A DNA stretch of 64,000 nucleotides from Candidatus Thiodiazotropha sp. (ex Monitilora ramsayi) (GCA_025655575.1 JAHXIP010000002.1:278761-342760), one strand, 5' to 3'; shown: positions 43,289 through 56,100, counted from the stretch's first letter. The notes: a model not told the origin generated them from the letters alone. A program made the numbers and translations.

Positions 43289-44466
43289 CGGGACTTCTCC
43301 GAATTCTCGATCTTCACTTCGAGTCCGTCACTGAGAACCTCGACATCCCGGTCGACCACCAGATCGCCTGCCTCAACCCCCTGACGTACGATCTGCCTGT
43401 CACCTTCACGGATTCCGGCAATCACCGGCTGTCTCAACAGGCGCCCGTCACGCACCAGAAAGAGATACTGCCCACCCTCTTCACGAAGCAGGGCAGAAGC
43501 CGGCACCACAAGAGCGTCTTCTCGAATGCGCAACGGCAACCCCACCCGTCCGAGTTGACCGGGCAAAAGACCTTCACCCGAAATACGAATACTGACGGGA
43601 TGGGTATGGGTCTGAGGGTCAGGATCGAACTGCATCGCCACCAACTCACCAGGTACCTTTTGACCCTCCACATCCACCTCAATCTGCTGACCCAGGGTGA
43701 GTGCTCCGGCAACATCACCCGTTACCTCCAGCCGGAGTTCCAGGCTGGCGGTATCGATAAGCTCGATCGCCAAACTGTTTCCCTGCAGATAGTCACCGAC
43801 TTCTGCAAGGACTTTATTGACCCGACCCTCGAAGGGTGCCAGCAGACGGGTACGCTCCAGATTACGCCTCGCCCGACTGAGGGCAGCCTCCTGGCGAGCC
43901 AAGCGGGCACGGTTACTCTGAACACTGAAGGCAAGTCGCGCCAATTCGCTCTCCAGGCTATTCAATTGTTGGCGCGATCCCTCTCGGGTAGAAACGGAAG
44001 CCAGCGAACCTTTCCCCAGTTTTTCCAGACGCTGATACTCCCGCTCCGCCAAATCACGATTATCCTGCGCCAGTTTCAACAATGCCTGATCCTGCTGGAT
44101 GGCTGCTCGGGTTTCGGTTAATTGCGACTCAGACTCGACGAGCGCATCCTGATAGTCGGCATCATCCAACCTCAATAGCAGGTCACCTGAATTCACAATC
44201 TGTCCCGGTTCAACTCCCCGTTGCATCAATTCACCTGAAACCTCAAAACGCAGAGAAGCTAATTGCCTGGGCCGAAGAATACCGGTGAGCATGACGCGTG
44301 GCTGAATATCTTCCCGCAAGACCTGCGTGACCTCGACGCGGGTAATGGTGGGAGATTTCATTTCTGTCTTCGCTTCCGGGCGTGTAGCCAAGAGCAACAC
44401 CACCATCAGCAAGGTCACGAACAGAATGCCCAGAGTGAGAATGAGTCGACGTGTGGTGGAAGTCAC
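43285..44466 (-). CDS. RND efflux periplasmic adaptor subunit
   Basis: 393 aa MFP family; LRPRQLASLRFEVSGELMQRGVEPGQIVNSGDLLLRLDDADYQ, RTRLLAPFEGRVNKV. Confidence 0.95.
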   Translation of the reverse strand: MTSTTRRLILTLGILFVTLLMVVLLLATRPEAKTEMKSPTITRVEVTQVLREDIQPRVMLTGILRPRQLASLRFEVSGELMQRGVEPGQIVNSGDLLLRLDDADYQDALVESESQLTETRAAIQQDQALLKLAQDNRDLAEREYQRLEKLGKGSLASVSTREGSRQQLNSLESELARLAFSVQSNRARLARQEAALSRARRNLERTRLLAPFEGRVNKVLAEVGDYLQGNSLAIELIDTASLELRLEVTGDVAGALTLGQQIEVDVEGQKVPGELVAMQFDPDPQTHTHPVSIRISGEGLLPGQLGRVGLPLRIREDALVVPASALLREEGGQYLFLVRDGRLLRQPVIAGIREGDRQIVRQGVEAGDLVVDRDVEVLSDGLEVKIENSEKSR

Positions 44467-44508
44467 GAAAGAGACAAGCTCCTTAGTATTTGAAGAAAGG
44501 CAGATTCT

Positions 44509-46854
44509 ATGCGATTTTGTGCCTGCCCGCGTGATGATTCGTCAATCCTGACCAGTATAGGTTCCCGAGCAGCACCCTTGAAAACATCAGACAACCCTAA
44601 TCCCCGCCTATTCCGGATACGTCTCTGGTGCGCTATGGCTATCATTTCAATCTGCCCGGTTCATGGAGAAGATTTGCAGCGTATCGATCAGGGTTTGAAC
44701 TGGGATTACTGTAACCCGGCAGGACCGGCACACAATCTCACCTCGCCCTCTCCACCTTTATCGATAGACAAACCCCAGATCGAGGCCGATGAGATGCAGT
44801 TCAACCAGGGAGAGAATCTGGGACTGCTGCTCGGCTCAGTACAACTTTGGCAATCTGGCAGCTATGCCGAAGCGGACCGGGTGATCTATGATCAGGCAAA
44901 CCAAACAGCCGACCTATTCGGCAATCTCTTCATCCAGCAACCAGGACTGCGATTGACTGCAGAAGAGGGACACCTGGAACTGGACGACAGCAGGGGCTGG
45001 CTGGCAGACACCCAATATCGACTCACCCAGCGCAATGCCCGGGGCAGCGCCATAAAAGCGGAGATGCTCAGTGAAGACCTCTCCCGCTATGAGCAGGTGA
45101 CCTATACCACCTGTCCACCAGGCAAAAGGGACTGGAGTATTCGCGCTTCGAAACTGGATATCGATATGGCTGCCGGCTGGGGAAGCGCCAAGCACGCCCG
45201 GCTTCATCTCGGTCCCGTTCCTATCCTCTATGCGCCCTATTTCACCTTTCCGGTTGATGATCGGCGTATGACCGGCTTTCTGGTACCGACGATTGGTACC
45301 TCGAACCGGCTCGGCACAGAACTGGAAACACCCTACTATTTCAACTTAGCACCGAATTATGACGCCACCCTCTCACCCCGATGGATGAGCAAAAGAGGCA
45401 TGATGTTAGGTGGGGAGTTTCGATACCTGGGAAAATACCAACAGGCCATTGTCAGTGGTGAAATCCTGCCGGACGACAAGGTAGAGAGTACTGAGCATGA
45501 TGATGAGCGACGGGCCTTTCAATTTTTACATACCAGCCGCCTGGCCCCCAGCCTGACTACCCGCATCGAAACCAGTGCCGTCAGTGATAACGACTATCTC
45601 GACGACTTCGGCACCGGGCTGGCTATCACCAGTACGCGCCATCTGGAACGCATCGGAGAAGTGGTCTATCGGCAAGGGGGACTAACATTCATCGGCCGCT
45701 TACAGTCATTTCAAACAGTTGACGAAAGCCTCAGCCCAAGCCTCCATCCCTACCGCAGGTTACCTCAGTTACTCACCAGATACGGTCGTCTATTCATGGA
45801 CGGTAACCTGGACTTTGATATAACCGGTGAATACACAGACTTTCGTCACGACACCCTGATCGACGGAGAAAGATTCATCCTCAGACCAGCGCTGACCCTA
45901 CCGTTGAGGCGGAGCTGGGGGCACCTAGTTCCCCGCGTCAGTCTCAACTATGCCACCTATCGGCTCGATGAGGAGGGATCACCGTCCGATCCGGACCCGG
46001 CGTATTTCGTTCCCGCTTTCAGTCTAGACAGTGGGTTGGTGTTCGAGCGCGAGACCAGCTGGTTCGGAGATGCCGCCTATCAGACCCTGGAACCGCGCCT
46101 CTACTATCTCCATGCCCCTTTTGACGATCAGTCCGATATTCCGGATTTCGATACTGCCGACCTGACTCTGAGTTTCAGCAACTTGTTCAAGGAGAACCGA
46201 TTCAGCGGCAGCGACCGTTTCGGTGACGCCAATCAGCTTAGTCTCGGCATTACCACTCGCTGGCTGGACGCAGACAACGGCCTGGAACGATTACGTGCCA
46301 GCATCGGTCAGATCTACTACCGACAGGATCGTGAAGTACAATTGACAGGCGCCATCGAAGACAACCCCTCCTCATCCGTAGTCGCCGAAGTCTCGGCGCG
46401 TTTCGGAAGCCACTGGAGCAGTATGCTGACGATCAGGAGAGACCCCCATTTGGAAGAGAAGAATATCGACAAGGGACGCCTTGGCATCCACTATCGCACC
46501 CCCAAGCAGCACCTGCTCAATCTGGACTACAACTTCAATCGAGACACCATCGAAGATCTGGATCTTTCCTTCAACTGGCCGTTCAACCACAAGTTCACCC
46601 TGTCGGGAAAATGGAAATACTCTTATCTTTACGAAAGAAATGTGAATAGAATACTCGGCCTCGAATACGGCGGCCGCTGCTGCTGGAAGCTTCGCGCCCT
46701 CTATCAGCGCTATGTGGCCGACGAAGATATCGCGGACCAGGAAGAGGACACCCGCTTCATGTTGCAGCTGGAACTGACTGGATTGGGGGCACTCGGCTCA
46801 TCGGTCGACGAATCGTTCGAGGAAAACATTTACGGTTATCGGGCTGGAAAATGA
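44509..46854 (+). CDS. lptD: LPS-assembly protein LptD (true start may be ATG 44635)
   Basis: 781 aa; IEADEMQFNQGENLGLLLGSVQLWQSG, VTYTTCPPGKRDWSIRASKLDID, GRCCWKLRALYQRY. Confidence 0.96.
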   Translation: MRFCACPRDDSSILTSIGSRAAPLKTSDNPNPRLFRIRLWCAMAIISICPVHGEDLQRIDQGLNWDYCNPAGPAHNLTSPSPPLSIDKPQIEADEMQFNQGENLGLLLGSVQLWQSGSYAEADRVIYDQANQTADLFGNLFIQQPGLRLTAEEGHLELDDSRGWLADTQYRLTQRNARGSAIKAEMLSEDLSRYEQVTYTTCPPGKRDWSIRASKLDIDMAAGWGSAKHARLHLGPVPILYAPYFTFPVDDRRMTGFLVPTIGTSNRLGTELETPYYFNLAPNYDATLSPRWMSKRGMMLGGEFRYLGKYQQAIVSGEILPDDKVESTEHDDERRAFQFLHTSRLAPSLTTRIETSAVSDNDYLDDFGTGLAITSTRHLERIGEVVYRQGGLTFIGRLQSFQTVDESLSPSLHPYRRLPQLLTRYGRLFMDGNLDFDITGEYTDFRHDTLIDGERFILRPALTLPLRRSWGHLVPRVSLNYATYRLDEEGSPSDPDPAYFVPAFSLDSGLVFERETSWFGDAAYQTLEPRLYYLHAPFDDQSDIPDFDTADLTLSFSNLFKENRFSGSDRFGDANQLSLGITTRWLDADNGLERLRASIGQIYYRQDREVQLTGAIEDNPSSSVVAEVSARFGSHWSSMLTIRRDPHLEEKNIDKGRLGIHYRTPKQHLLNLDYNFNRDTIEDLDLSFNWPFNHKFTLSGKWKYSYLYERNVNRILGLEYGGRCCWKLRALYQRYVADEDIADQEEDTRFMLQLELTGLGALGSSVDESFEENIYGYRAGK

Positions 46855-48170
46855 AATACTCTGTAAAAAGATGGATACCCATCGTCAGCATCACATTATT
46901 GGTGTGGCTAGTGACCGGCAATATGGTCCAGGCGGCTGTACAGCCACTTGACCAGATCGTTGCCGTGGTCAATGAAGACGTGATCACCAGAAGCGAGCTT
47001 GATAGCCGCGTACGCGAGATGATGGCGCAATTGAATCAGAAAGGGGTCAACCTCCCTCCCATCGAGATTCTGCGGGAACAGGTGCTTGATCGCATGATTT
47101 CCAAACGGCTGCAGTTGCAGACCGCTGAACGATTGGGCCTCAGCGTGGATGACGCCACCATTACCAAGGCGATCGCCAATATCGCTGAGACCAACAATAT
47201 CACCCTGCTGCAACTGCGGCAGGTATTGGAGAATGACGGCATCAACTTCACCCTCTTCCGCGACCAACTGCGGGAGGACATTCTGATCAACCGCCTCAAG
47301 CAGAAAGAAGTCATCAACCGTATCGTCATCACAGAGCAGGATGTGAATAACTTCCTGGCACGGGAGATCGGCACTCAGCGGCAGCGATCAGCGGTTCACC
47401 TGCTACATATCCTCATTGCCACCCCTGAGGGGGCTTCTCCCGAGGACGTACAACAAGCCAAACAGCGGGCAAGCACCGTCTACGATGAACTGTCGAGCGG
47501 TACAGATTTCTCTGAGATGGCCATGCGCGTCTCCGATGGCCGCCAGGCCTTGGAGGGCGGCGACCTGGGCTGGGTCGAAACCTCACGCATCCCGAGCCTG
47601 TTCACCAAAATGGTGGATGAAATGGAACCGGGTACGATCAGTGAGCCGGTCCGCAATGCCTCGGGCTTCCACATCGTCAAGCTACTGGAGGTGAAGGGCG
47701 GCAATAAAATGCTCATCAACCAGACCAAGGCCCGACACATCCTGATCAATACCAACGAGATCGTCTCAGACCGCGAAGCCAAACAACGTCTTGAGACACT
47801 CAGAGAGCGTATATTGGGTGGTGAACCCTTCGAAACCCTGGCACGCTCCCACTCGGACGACAAAGCTTCCGCCATCAAGGGCGGCGACTTGGGTTGGACC
47901 AGCCCAGGGGATCTTGTCCCGCAGTTCGAAGAACAGATGAATGCCCAGTCCCTTGGTCAAATCAGCGAACCCTTTCAAAGCCCGTTCGGCTGGCACATCG
48001 TACAACCGCTGGACCGACGACAACATGACAACACCGAAGAAGCCTTGAGAAACACCGCCCGGCAGGCCATTCAAAAGCAAAAATCAGAAGAGGCCATCGC
48101 CCTCTGGCTACGCCGTCTGCGCGATGAAGCCTATGTAGAACTTCACCTGGACGAACTGGATACCCCTTGA
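46851..48170 (+). CDS. surA: Periplasmic chaperone/peptidyl-prolyl isomerase SurA
   Basis: 439 aa; [22 protein letters not shown]; two parvulin domains ([33 protein letters not shown]). Confidence 0.98.
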   Translation: MKYSVKRWIPIVSITLLVWLVTGNMVQAAVQPLDQIVAVVNEDVITRSELDSRVREMMAQLNQKGVNLPPIEILREQVLDRMISKRLQLQTAERLGLSVDDATITKAIANIAETNNITLLQLRQVLENDGINFTLFRDQLREDILINRLKQKEVINRIVITEQDVNNFLAREIGTQRQRSAVHLLHILIATPEGASPEDVQQAKQRASTVYDELSSGTDFSEMAMRVSDGRQALEGGDLGWVETSRIPSLFTKMVDEMEPGTISEPVRNASGFHIVKLLEVKGGNKMLINQTKARHILINTNEIVSDREAKQRLETLRERILGGEPFETLARSHSDDKASAIKGGDLGWTSPGDLVPQFEEQMNAQSLGQISEPFQSPFGWHIVQPLDRRQHDNTEEALRNTARQAIQKQKSEEAIALWLRRLRDEAYVELHLDELDTP

Positions 48171-49147
48171 ATACCCGACTCGCATTAACCCCCGGCGAAC
48201 CTGCCGGAATCGGACCCGATCTCTGCGTCATGTTGGCCCAGAGGCCCACACCATCAACCGACCTGATTGCCGTCGCCGACCCGGACCTGTTGCAGCAGCG
48301 AGCCGAGCAACTGGGTATGCCGCTTGAATTGCTGCCGGTTGACCCGCAAGCGTCACAATCCCCAGCCAAACCCGGACAACTGAAAATTGTCCCGGTAACG
48401 CTCAGAAAGGAGGCACGTTGCGGCGCACTGGACCCCGACAATGCACCCTATGTACTGGAGACACTGAGAGTCGCCACCCAAGGTTGTCTTGCTGGCATTT
48501 ATGACGGCCTTGTGACCGGCCCGGTCCACAAAGGGGTTATGAACGATGCCGGATTACCCTTTACCGGCCACACCGAATATCTGGCGGAACTCAGTGATGC
48601 CCATCCAGTCATGATGCTGGCAACACCAGGTCTAAGAGTTGCGTTGGTCACCACACACCTTCCCCTGTCAGAGGTCAGTCAGGCCATTACTGCGGAACGA
48701 CTTCGCCAGGTCGCAACCACTCTGCACCAGGACCTGCAACAGCGATTTGGCATCAAACAGCCACGTATATTGGTCTGCGGACTCAATCCCCATGCGGGGG
48801 AGCAGGGACACCTGGGCAGAGAGGAAATTGAGATTATCCAACCGGTACTGGCGGAATTAAATGCCTCAGGTATGCAACTGATCGGGCCGCTGCCTGCGGA
48901 TACACTGTTCACACCCGTTCAGCTACAGCAAGCTGATGCAGCGCTCGCCATGTACCACGACCAAGGCCTGCCTGTTCTAAAACATCTGGGATTTGGCCAG
49001 GCAGTCAATGTCACACTCGGCCTGCCGATCATCCGCACTTCGGTGGATCACGGCACTGCCCTACCGCTTGCCGGCACAGGCCAAGCCAACCTGGGCAGCA
49101 TGTTGTACGCTGTCAAGGTTGCAACAGAGATGGCTGAGAGGCGCTAA
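48167..49147 (+). CDS. pdxA: 4-hydroxythreonine-4-phosphate dehydrogenase (TTG start)
   Basis: 326 aa; [55 protein letters not shown]. Confidence 0.97.
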   Translation: MNTRLALTPGEPAGIGPDLCVMLAQRPTPSTDLIAVADPDLLQQRAEQLGMPLELLPVDPQASQSPAKPGQLKIVPVTLRKEARCGALDPDNAPYVLETLRVATQGCLAGIYDGLVTGPVHKGVMNDAGLPFTGHTEYLAELSDAHPVMMLATPGLRVALVTTHLPLSEVSQAITAERLRQVATTLHQDLQQRFGIKQPRILVCGLNPHAGEQGHLGREEIEIIQPVLAELNASGMQLIGPLPADTLFTPVQLQQADAALAMYHDQGLPVLKHLGFGQAVNVTLGLPIIRTSVDHGTALPLAGTGQANLGSMLYAVKVATEMAERR

Positions 49148-49166
49148 AAATACCGCTCAGAAAAAA

Positions 49167-49193
49167 GTAGGGTGCGGCAAGACCGCACCCTAC
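49167..49193. repeat. Perfect inverted repeat / hairpin at pdxA 3' side (possible terminator or REP-like palindrome)
   Basis: GTAGGGTGCGG-CAAGA-CCGCACCCTAC, 11-bp stem preceded by A-run. Confidence 0.7.
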
Positions 49194-49256
49194 GCAATGT
49201 CTCTATGGGAAATCGAGGCAACAGAAACCGGATCAAATACGTTTCAGACAGATCCG

Positions 49257-50591
49257 TCAACCGCCGGCAATCATCATCCTATCGATCAGCCAGGAACCGG
49301 TCTGTACGCTACTGCGGGTTTCAACATCGGTACCTACTTCCTGTAATCCCATGAACATCTCCCGCAGATTGCCAGCGATAGTAATCTCTTCCACGGGATA
49401 CTGAATCTCACCATTCTCCACCCAGAAACCGGCAGCACCCCGTGAGTAGTCTCCAGTGACCATATTGAGCCCCTGGCCCATCAATTCGGTAACCAGCAAC
49501 CCACTATCCATTTTTTTCAACAGTCCTTGCAGATCGAGCGCCCCACTATTGATTCGCAGGTTCCTTACCCCACCGGCATTGCCGGTGGTCTGCATACCAA
49601 GTTTGCGAGCCGCGTAACTGTCAAGTACGTAACTCTGCAGTATGCCGTCACTGATGTAGCCCCGTTGAGTTGTCGCCACACCCTCGTTATCGTAGGCCGC
49701 GCTAGCCAGGCCTCTCAGCAGGTGAGGTTCTTCATGAATATTCACAAAACCAGGGAAAATCTGCTCGTCGAGTGAATCAAGCAGAAAACTCGCTTTGCGG
49801 TAGAGTGCCGAGCCACGGATTGCGCCAATAAAGCTACGAAGCAATCCGACAGCCACGTCAGCCTGAAAAATCACCGGTGCTTGCTGAGTGGTAACGCGAC
49901 GTGAGCCCAGCCGGGACACCGTACGCTGTGCAGCCACCTTACCGACCAGTTCGGGTAGTTCCATCTCTCCGCTCAGGCGTGACAGGGTATACCAATAATC
50001 CCTTTGCATATTCTCTCCCTCCTTGCCCACCACCGCACAACTTAGACTGTGGCGGGACGAGGGATAACCACCGATAAAGCCATGGGTGTTGCCATAGACA
50101 TGCAGGCCACTGTGGGAATTGAGGGTCGCACCTTCGGAATTGAAAATACGCTCATCCTCATCCCTTGCCGCTGTCTCACAACGGGTGGCCAGTTCAATTG
50201 CCTCATCCACGGCCAGATCCCAGGGGTGGTAGAGATCGAGATTGGGTAGTTCTGTCGCCATAAGACCAGCATCCGCCAGCCCGGCGCAGGGATCCTCCGA
50301 GGTATAACGGGCGAAGTTACAGGCAGCTTCGACGGTTTCCTTGATCGCCTGCGGACTGAAATCAGAGGTACTGGCGGATCCTTTCCGCTGACCAAAGTAC
50401 ACAGTGACACCAAGACCGTTATCCCGTGTGTGTTCAATCGTCTCAGTCGCACCCATTCGTACGGTCAGCGAGAGTCCGGAATCACTACTGACACCGGCTT
50501 CTGCGGCTGTGGCGCCCTGACGTTTAGCCTCGGACAGAAGATCATCGACCAGTTGCTCCAATTGCGTCTGGCGTTGCTGCATATTGATCAC
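49257..50591 (-). CDS. pmbA: Metalloprotease PmbA (TldE)
   Basis: 444 aa; [51 protein letters not shown]. Confidence 0.95.
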   Translation of the reverse strand: MINMQQRQTQLEQLVDDLLSEAKRQGATAAEAGVSSDSGLSLTVRMGATETIEHTRDNGLGVTVYFGQRKGSASTSDFSPQAIKETVEAACNFARYTSEDPCAGLADAGLMATELPNLDLYHPWDLAVDEAIELATRCETAARDEDERIFNSEGATLNSHSGLHVYGNTHGFIGGYPSSRHSLSCAVVGKEGENMQRDYWYTLSRLSGEMELPELVGKVAAQRTVSRLGSRRVTTQQAPVIFQADVAVGLLRSFIGAIRGSALYRKASFLLDSLDEQIFPGFVNIHEEPHLLRGLASAAYDNEGVATTQRGYISDGILQSYVLDSYAARKLGMQTTGNAGGVRNLRINSGALDLQGLLKKMDSGLLVTELMGQGLNMVTGDYSRGAAGFWVENGEIQYPVEEITIAGNLREMFMGLQEVGTDVETRSSVQTGSWLIDRMMIAGG

Positions 50592-52048
50592 TGGCCGGTG
50601 CCTCCCACGGTCAACTCATCGATTTTAAGGGTTGGCTGGCCGACACCCACGGGAACACTCTGGCCCTCCTTGCCACAGACGCCGACACCGGCATCGAGCT
50701 TCAGGTCGTTTCCGACCATGCTGACTTTGGTCATGGTCTCTGGACCGTTGCCGATCAACGTAGCGCCCTTCACAGGTCGGGTCACCTTGCCGTTTTCGAT
50801 CAGATAGGCCTCACTGGCGGAGAAGACGAACTGACCAGAGGTGATGTCCACCTGACCTCCGCCAAAGTTGACCGCATAAAGACCCTTGTCGACTGTTGCG
50901 ATAATCTCATCCGGTTCGGCTTCACCTGCCAACATATAGGTATTGGTCATACGAGGCATGGGAAGATGCGCATAGGACTCGCGTCGGCCGTTACCGGTAG
51001 AGTCAACTTTCATCAGCCGGGCGTTATGCTTGTCCTGCATATAGCCTTTGAGAATACCGTTTTCGATCAGCACGGTACATTGTGACTCAGTGCCTTCATC
51101 ATCCACATTGAGGGAACCGCGTCGTCCGGGTAGCGTGCCATCATCCACCACGGTGCAACAGCTGGAGGCAACCTGTTCACCGAGACGACCACTGAATGCA
51201 GAGGTGCCCTTACGGTTGAAGTCCCCCTCAAGCCCATGACCCACCGCTTCGTGTAGCAGCACACCGGGCCAGCCCGGACCTAACACCACCGGCATGGTAC
51301 CCGCGGGAGCCTCTACTGCATCAAGGTTCACCAGGGCTTGGCGCACCGCCTCGCGGGCATAACCCAGGGCACGCTCTTCCTGCAGGAAGAAGTCAAAGGC
51401 CTTACGCGCACCACCACCGCTACTGCCTTGCTCCCGGCGACCGTTCTGCTCGGCAATCACGTGGACATTGAGGCGTACCAGAGGTCGCACATCAGCATTC
51501 AACGTACCATCGATGGCAGCAACAAGAACAACATCCTGTGCGCCAACCAAACTGACAATGACCTGCTTCACCCGAGGGTCCTGCCTACGTGCTTCGGCAT
51601 CCACCCGTCGCAAGAGATCCACCTTGTCCGTTTCAGTCAGACTCGGCAGGGGGTTGATTGGGGCATACAGCTGCCTGGGGGTGGGTAACCCGGCGATCTG
51701 TACCGAACGTTCAGCGCCACTCCGTGTGATCGCACGTGCTGCCTTGGCCGCTTCGAGCAGTGTGGGGAGCTGTAACTCGTCGGAGTAAGCGAAACCTGTC
51801 TTATCACCACTGATCGCTCGAATACCGGCTCCCTGCTCAATGTTATAGGAGCCCTCCTTGATGATACCGTCCTCAAGCACCCAGGATTCCAGGCGGCTCG
51901 ATTGGAAGTAGATATCCGCGGCATCAATGGCACTGCCGGTGAGTTCACCCAACATACGGTCGAGGTCGGTTTCGATCAGCCCTACTGGGGCCAAGATGGT
52001 GTCTTGTGCAATTTGAATCAGATCAGACATGATTTCCGCAGCCGGCAA
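50588..52048 (-). CDS. tldD: Metalloprotease TldD
   Basis: 486 aa; [24 protein letters not shown] (HExxxH), [11 protein letters not shown]. Confidence 0.97.
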   Translation of the reverse strand: MPAAEIMSDLIQIAQDTILAPVGLIETDLDRMLGELTGSAIDAADIYFQSSRLESWVLEDGIIKEGSYNIEQGAGIRAISGDKTGFAYSDELQLPTLLEAAKAARAITRSGAERSVQIAGLPTPRQLYAPINPLPSLTETDKVDLLRRVDAEARRQDPRVKQVIVSLVGAQDVVLVAAIDGTLNADVRPLVRLNVHVIAEQNGRREQGSSGGGARKAFDFFLQEERALGYAREAVRQALVNLDAVEAPAGTMPVVLGPGWPGVLLHEAVGHGLEGDFNRKGTSAFSGRLGEQVASSCCTVVDDGTLPGRRGSLNVDDEGTESQCTVLIENGILKGYMQDKHNARLMKVDSTGNGRRESYAHLPMPRMTNTYMLAGEAEPDEIIATVDKGLYAVNFGGGQVDITSGQFVFSASEAYLIENGKVTRPVKGATLIGNGPETMTKVSMVGNDLKLDAGVGVCGKEGQSVPVGVGQPTLKIDELTVGGTGQ

Positions 52049-52097
52049 GCGACTGATGGCTAGATGGGTAAGGATATGATACTGCTAGATCAGCGTC

Positions 52098-52946
52098 TCA
52101 TAACCGCCGATGATCAATGGTTGGAAATGTGCGGCGGATAGTTTGCTGGTAGTCCCTGTCCAAATCGACACTCACATAACCGGTGCCTCTGGGCACTTGG
52201 GCAAGGACTGTACCCCAGGGATCGACAATCATACTGTGGCCGTGGGTCTCCCTACCGTTCACGTGATAGCCACCCTGCGCTGCCGCAATCACGAAAGCAA
52301 GATTTTCAATGGCTCTGGCGCGCACCAGGGTCTCCCAATGCGCCTTACCCGTCATGGCGGTAAAAGCAGAAGGCACGACAAATATCTCCGCCCCCTTCTC
52401 CAGCAGCTTACGGAAGATTTCAGGGAATCGCAGATCGTAACAGACCGCCACACCCAGCCGACCGAATGGCGTATCGATAACCACGGTCTCATTACCCGGC
52501 TCGATGGTGTTGGATTCCACATAGCGCTCGTCGGTCTCCATCAAATGCACATCGAACAGGTGGATCTTGTCATACCGGGTAACCCGTTTGCCCTGGTCGT
52601 CGAATACCAGGCACGCAGCACGAACTTTACCGCCTTGGGAGGCGCGAAGGGGAATAGTCCCACCGACAACCCAGACACCGTAACGCTTCGCCATCTGACT
52701 GAGAAATCCCTGTAGGGGACCGTCATCCGGCTCTTCAAGCAAGGTAAGCATCTCTTGATCCTGCTCACCCATGAAAGCGAAGTTCTCCGGCAGTACGACT
52801 AATCCTGCACCTCCGTCAACCGCTTCACTGATCAGACGCTCTGCTTCCAACAGGTTGGCGCTGACGTTGGGGCTGGTCGCCATTTGGATTGCTGCGACTT
52901 TCGTATTCTTATCGCTCATTTCCGGTCTTTTCCCATTTGTGTTCAC
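52098..52946 (-). CDS. Carbon-nitrogen hydrolase (nitrilase superfamily, Nit1-like)
   Basis: 282 aa; LVVLPENFAFMG, RYDKIHLFDV, GVAVCYDLRFPEIFR. Confidence 0.93.
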   Translation of the reverse strand: MNTNGKRPEMSDKNTKVAAIQMATSPNVSANLLEAERLISEAVDGGAGLVVLPENFAFMGEQDQEMLTLLEEPDDGPLQGFLSQMAKRYGVWVVGGTIPLRASQGGKVRAACLVFDDQGKRVTRYDKIHLFDVHLMETDERYVESNTIEPGNETVVIDTPFGRLGVAVCYDLRFPEIFRKLLEKGAEIFVVPSAFTAMTGKAHWETLVRARAIENLAFVIAAAQGGYHVNGRETHGHSMIVDPWGTVLAQVPRGTGYVSVDLDRDYQQTIRRTFPTIDHRRL

Positions 52947-53123
52947 TGGGTTTTTGGTTAAAAAACTGCTGATTCATGAGGATATCATCAACTTACATTG
53001 CCTCGCCAGCGTAGAACCCGCCATTGGAGCCAGGCTTGTTGCGTGAAAAGCGCTCTCAACTCAAACGCATACATCAACACTGAATTTTGAGGCCCTTTAC
53101 GCGTGAATTAGACCCGCCAGCAA

Positions 53124-56100
53124 TCACCCTCTGCCCGGTAGGTCGACACCCATGTCTTTCTCTTCTTCTTTCGGTACGGGTCTTTTGGCTACCTGCTTGA
53201 ATTGCGGATCATCCCAACTGCCCGTCACCTCATAGGTTCGTTGGACAATCTTGTCGAATTGCTTACCCAACAGCTTCTGTGTCACTGCTAATGCGACACC
53301 GACTGTAGGGTTGACTGCCAGCGCACCGACCAGTGGCAGTGTGGCGCTGAGATGCGGCGTTACCACCACACGCTGATCGTAGGTACGATCCACAAGACCT
53401 GTCTGCCCCGCAAACTCGATTTTTGCAGACGTTGTCTTCACAGTCAGATCATGGGTTTCGGCATCTCCGTCCCTGACAGTGAAGTTCCCCTCAATCTCAT
53501 CGAACATGAGTCCTTCTGAAAAGAAATCCCTGAAATCGAGGGCCAGGCGTTTACCCAATGCATTCAGGCTGAATAGCCCAATCAGACGCCCAACACCGGG
53601 ATCCACATCGGTCACTTGTCCCTTACCCACTTTCAACCAGATACTGCCATAGAGCCCTTCAGCCCCCATGTCGAGTGGGGACGTGGGCCAGTAGAGCTCT
53701 GCCTTGAGATCCGTGGGCGCCTCTTTAATACCTGTTTCCATGCCTAGATCCCGTTGCAGGTCCCCCAGGCTGGCAATACGTGATTTCAGGTTGAGCGATG
53801 TGAGATGCCCCTTGTCGGTCAAACGCCAATAGCCCTGGCCTGACAAATCGAACTTCTCTCCTACCAGTGTGATGCCAGTAATGGTGATGCCATCTCTCTC
53901 TTTTTGCCAGGCAACATGGGATTTTCCTAAACTCTGCTCATTGACATAGAGCGCATCCACCGAGAGATCCATTGAGGGCAGATCTCTGGGATCCAGATCA
54001 ATCGAGGACCCCGATCCTGCTTCGGATTCCGTTCCGCTAATGGTGGCTGCAACCTTATCGAGATCCAACTTAATGTAGTCAAAACGGCCGAGCAAAGGCA
54101 GTTTCTGCCAATCCCCCGGCACCTGAACCATGCCCTTCACCGTTTCGGACTCCACACCAATGCGGTAGCCATCAGCAAAGTTTCTGGCAGTAAAATGGGC
54201 ATCGGGACATGCGATATCTGCAATCGTCATATGATCTGATTTCAGATCAATGTCGATAGGTGTCGGGGCACCCTCTCCTTCAGCATTATCAGCAATCCAT
54301 GCGAGCCAGGGGTCTGCATTAAGCTTTTTTAAGTGTCCGCTTATGCGATACCCTTTCCCAGCTTCAGGCAGCTTGGGCTCACTGGAGAAGCCGATTGCCA
54401 CCTGCTGTATTGCCCTAGGATCTCCAGGCAGCCTGACTCGAGCATGGACTTCTTTGCCGTAGAACAATCGTAAATCTGTGTTTTTATCACGCCGAAAATC
54501 GACAGTAAGATCCATTTTTCTTGAATTGGCCGCCTTTTTTCCAATTGGCGCAGGCAGGTCTACGGCCAGTCCACGCAGTTTGGAATTGACCTTGAGCCGC
54601 ACCGGCACCTTGCTTTCATGATGTGCAATCTCCAGGAAGACATGACTGTCGGCACCCCCCTGGCCCGGCGGTAACCACCACCCGGGATACTGTTGCCTCA
54701 ACTGCTCGAGAGAAACGGTCAGCCGGGTGGATATGCGTGTCCAGCGACCCTTTTTCTTAACCCTGGGTGAGACATCCACCGTCACCGCCTGATCCATCAT
54801 TCGTGCCTTGATTTGTTTAGCGCTCACTTGATGTTCGTCAAAACTGAGTTCACCGGTAATACCTTCCACCTTGAGGCTGGCCAGCTTGACGGCCATGGTC
54901 GCATCTTCCAGTTTTAACGTGCCATCAACCTTGAACTGATCGGTCTCTTTCAGTGGAATAGACATACTGATGTGTGTCCGCGCCTCACCAGCCACTTCAA
55001 CCTCATCCAAGAAGGGACCAAAGCGTTCCTGCAACGGTGTCTCGCTGAGCAGCTTCAGCATGTCTGCAAAGGGGCCGATGATTTCCCCCTCTATCTCCAC
55101 AGGTGCCGCCCCTTTAAGTTCTCTTATGCGAGCTTGTGCCTTATGCAGCCGATTACCCAGCAGCAGACCGTCATCCAGGGAGACCTGAAAGCTGTTGTTG
55201 ACGAAGTGGGCCTCCGCCATACCCTGCTCGACCCTGGGCCAGCCCGGCATATAATCGAGCACCAGATCCTCGACACCGAACCAGACCTCGAACCGGCCCT
55301 CATGCTGATTGAAGGGAAACTTGTTGAGCGGACCGTAAAGTAGAAATGAACCCGAATTGACATGGCCACTCACCACCGAGCGATCGAGCCACTCCACCAG
55401 CGAGTCCGGCATGATACCCACCGGTAAATAGTCACTCTTGCGGGAACCATCACCGTTCCAGAAATCGGATTGCATATCGACGAACAGATCCGTACCGCTC
55501 AGGGGTATCTGCAACTCAATGCGTGAAAGGGTCTCAACATCGTCGTTAATCATCTCCAGCTTATCAGCACTGAGATGCAGGCCGTTCTTGGTATCGAAGC
55601 GCCAGGTGAAATCTCCGGCCAAACGTTTGGCGTTGATCGGTGACCGGAAAAGCTTGGGGAAATTGACACTGAAATCAGAGGAGTCTAGCCGCAGCCAGCC
55701 ACCCACCTGGTTCCCCTCGAAACTGAGCCGCAACCCTGAGAGGCCAGGTACACTTTGCCAGGGACGGCTCTTGTACCGTGCAACCACACCGCCCACATGC
55801 CAGAGAGCATCTCCCTCTACAGGCTGCAGCAAGGTAAAACCGAAACGGGTCAGATGACCGTCCGCGGAAAGACCGGTCAGGGCATCACCCAATTCGGCAT
55901 TGGGAAGTTCAATGATGGAGAGAAAATCATTGAGTTCCTTGAGCGAGAGATAATCTGCCCCCATGCGCAGCAGACGCCCCGACTCATCGTCCGTTTGCCA
56001 GGCAAGGCTGAGACGGCCCGGCGGCCAGAGTTGGCCGTCACGCACCAGCACCAGGCTATCGAGATCGACCTGCCAACCCTGCTTCTCCTGACGCCAGTCG

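Noticed and set aside
42548-43384. 278-aa plus-strand ORF
   Set aside because: Antisense to the RND permease/adaptor, which have unambiguous family signatures.
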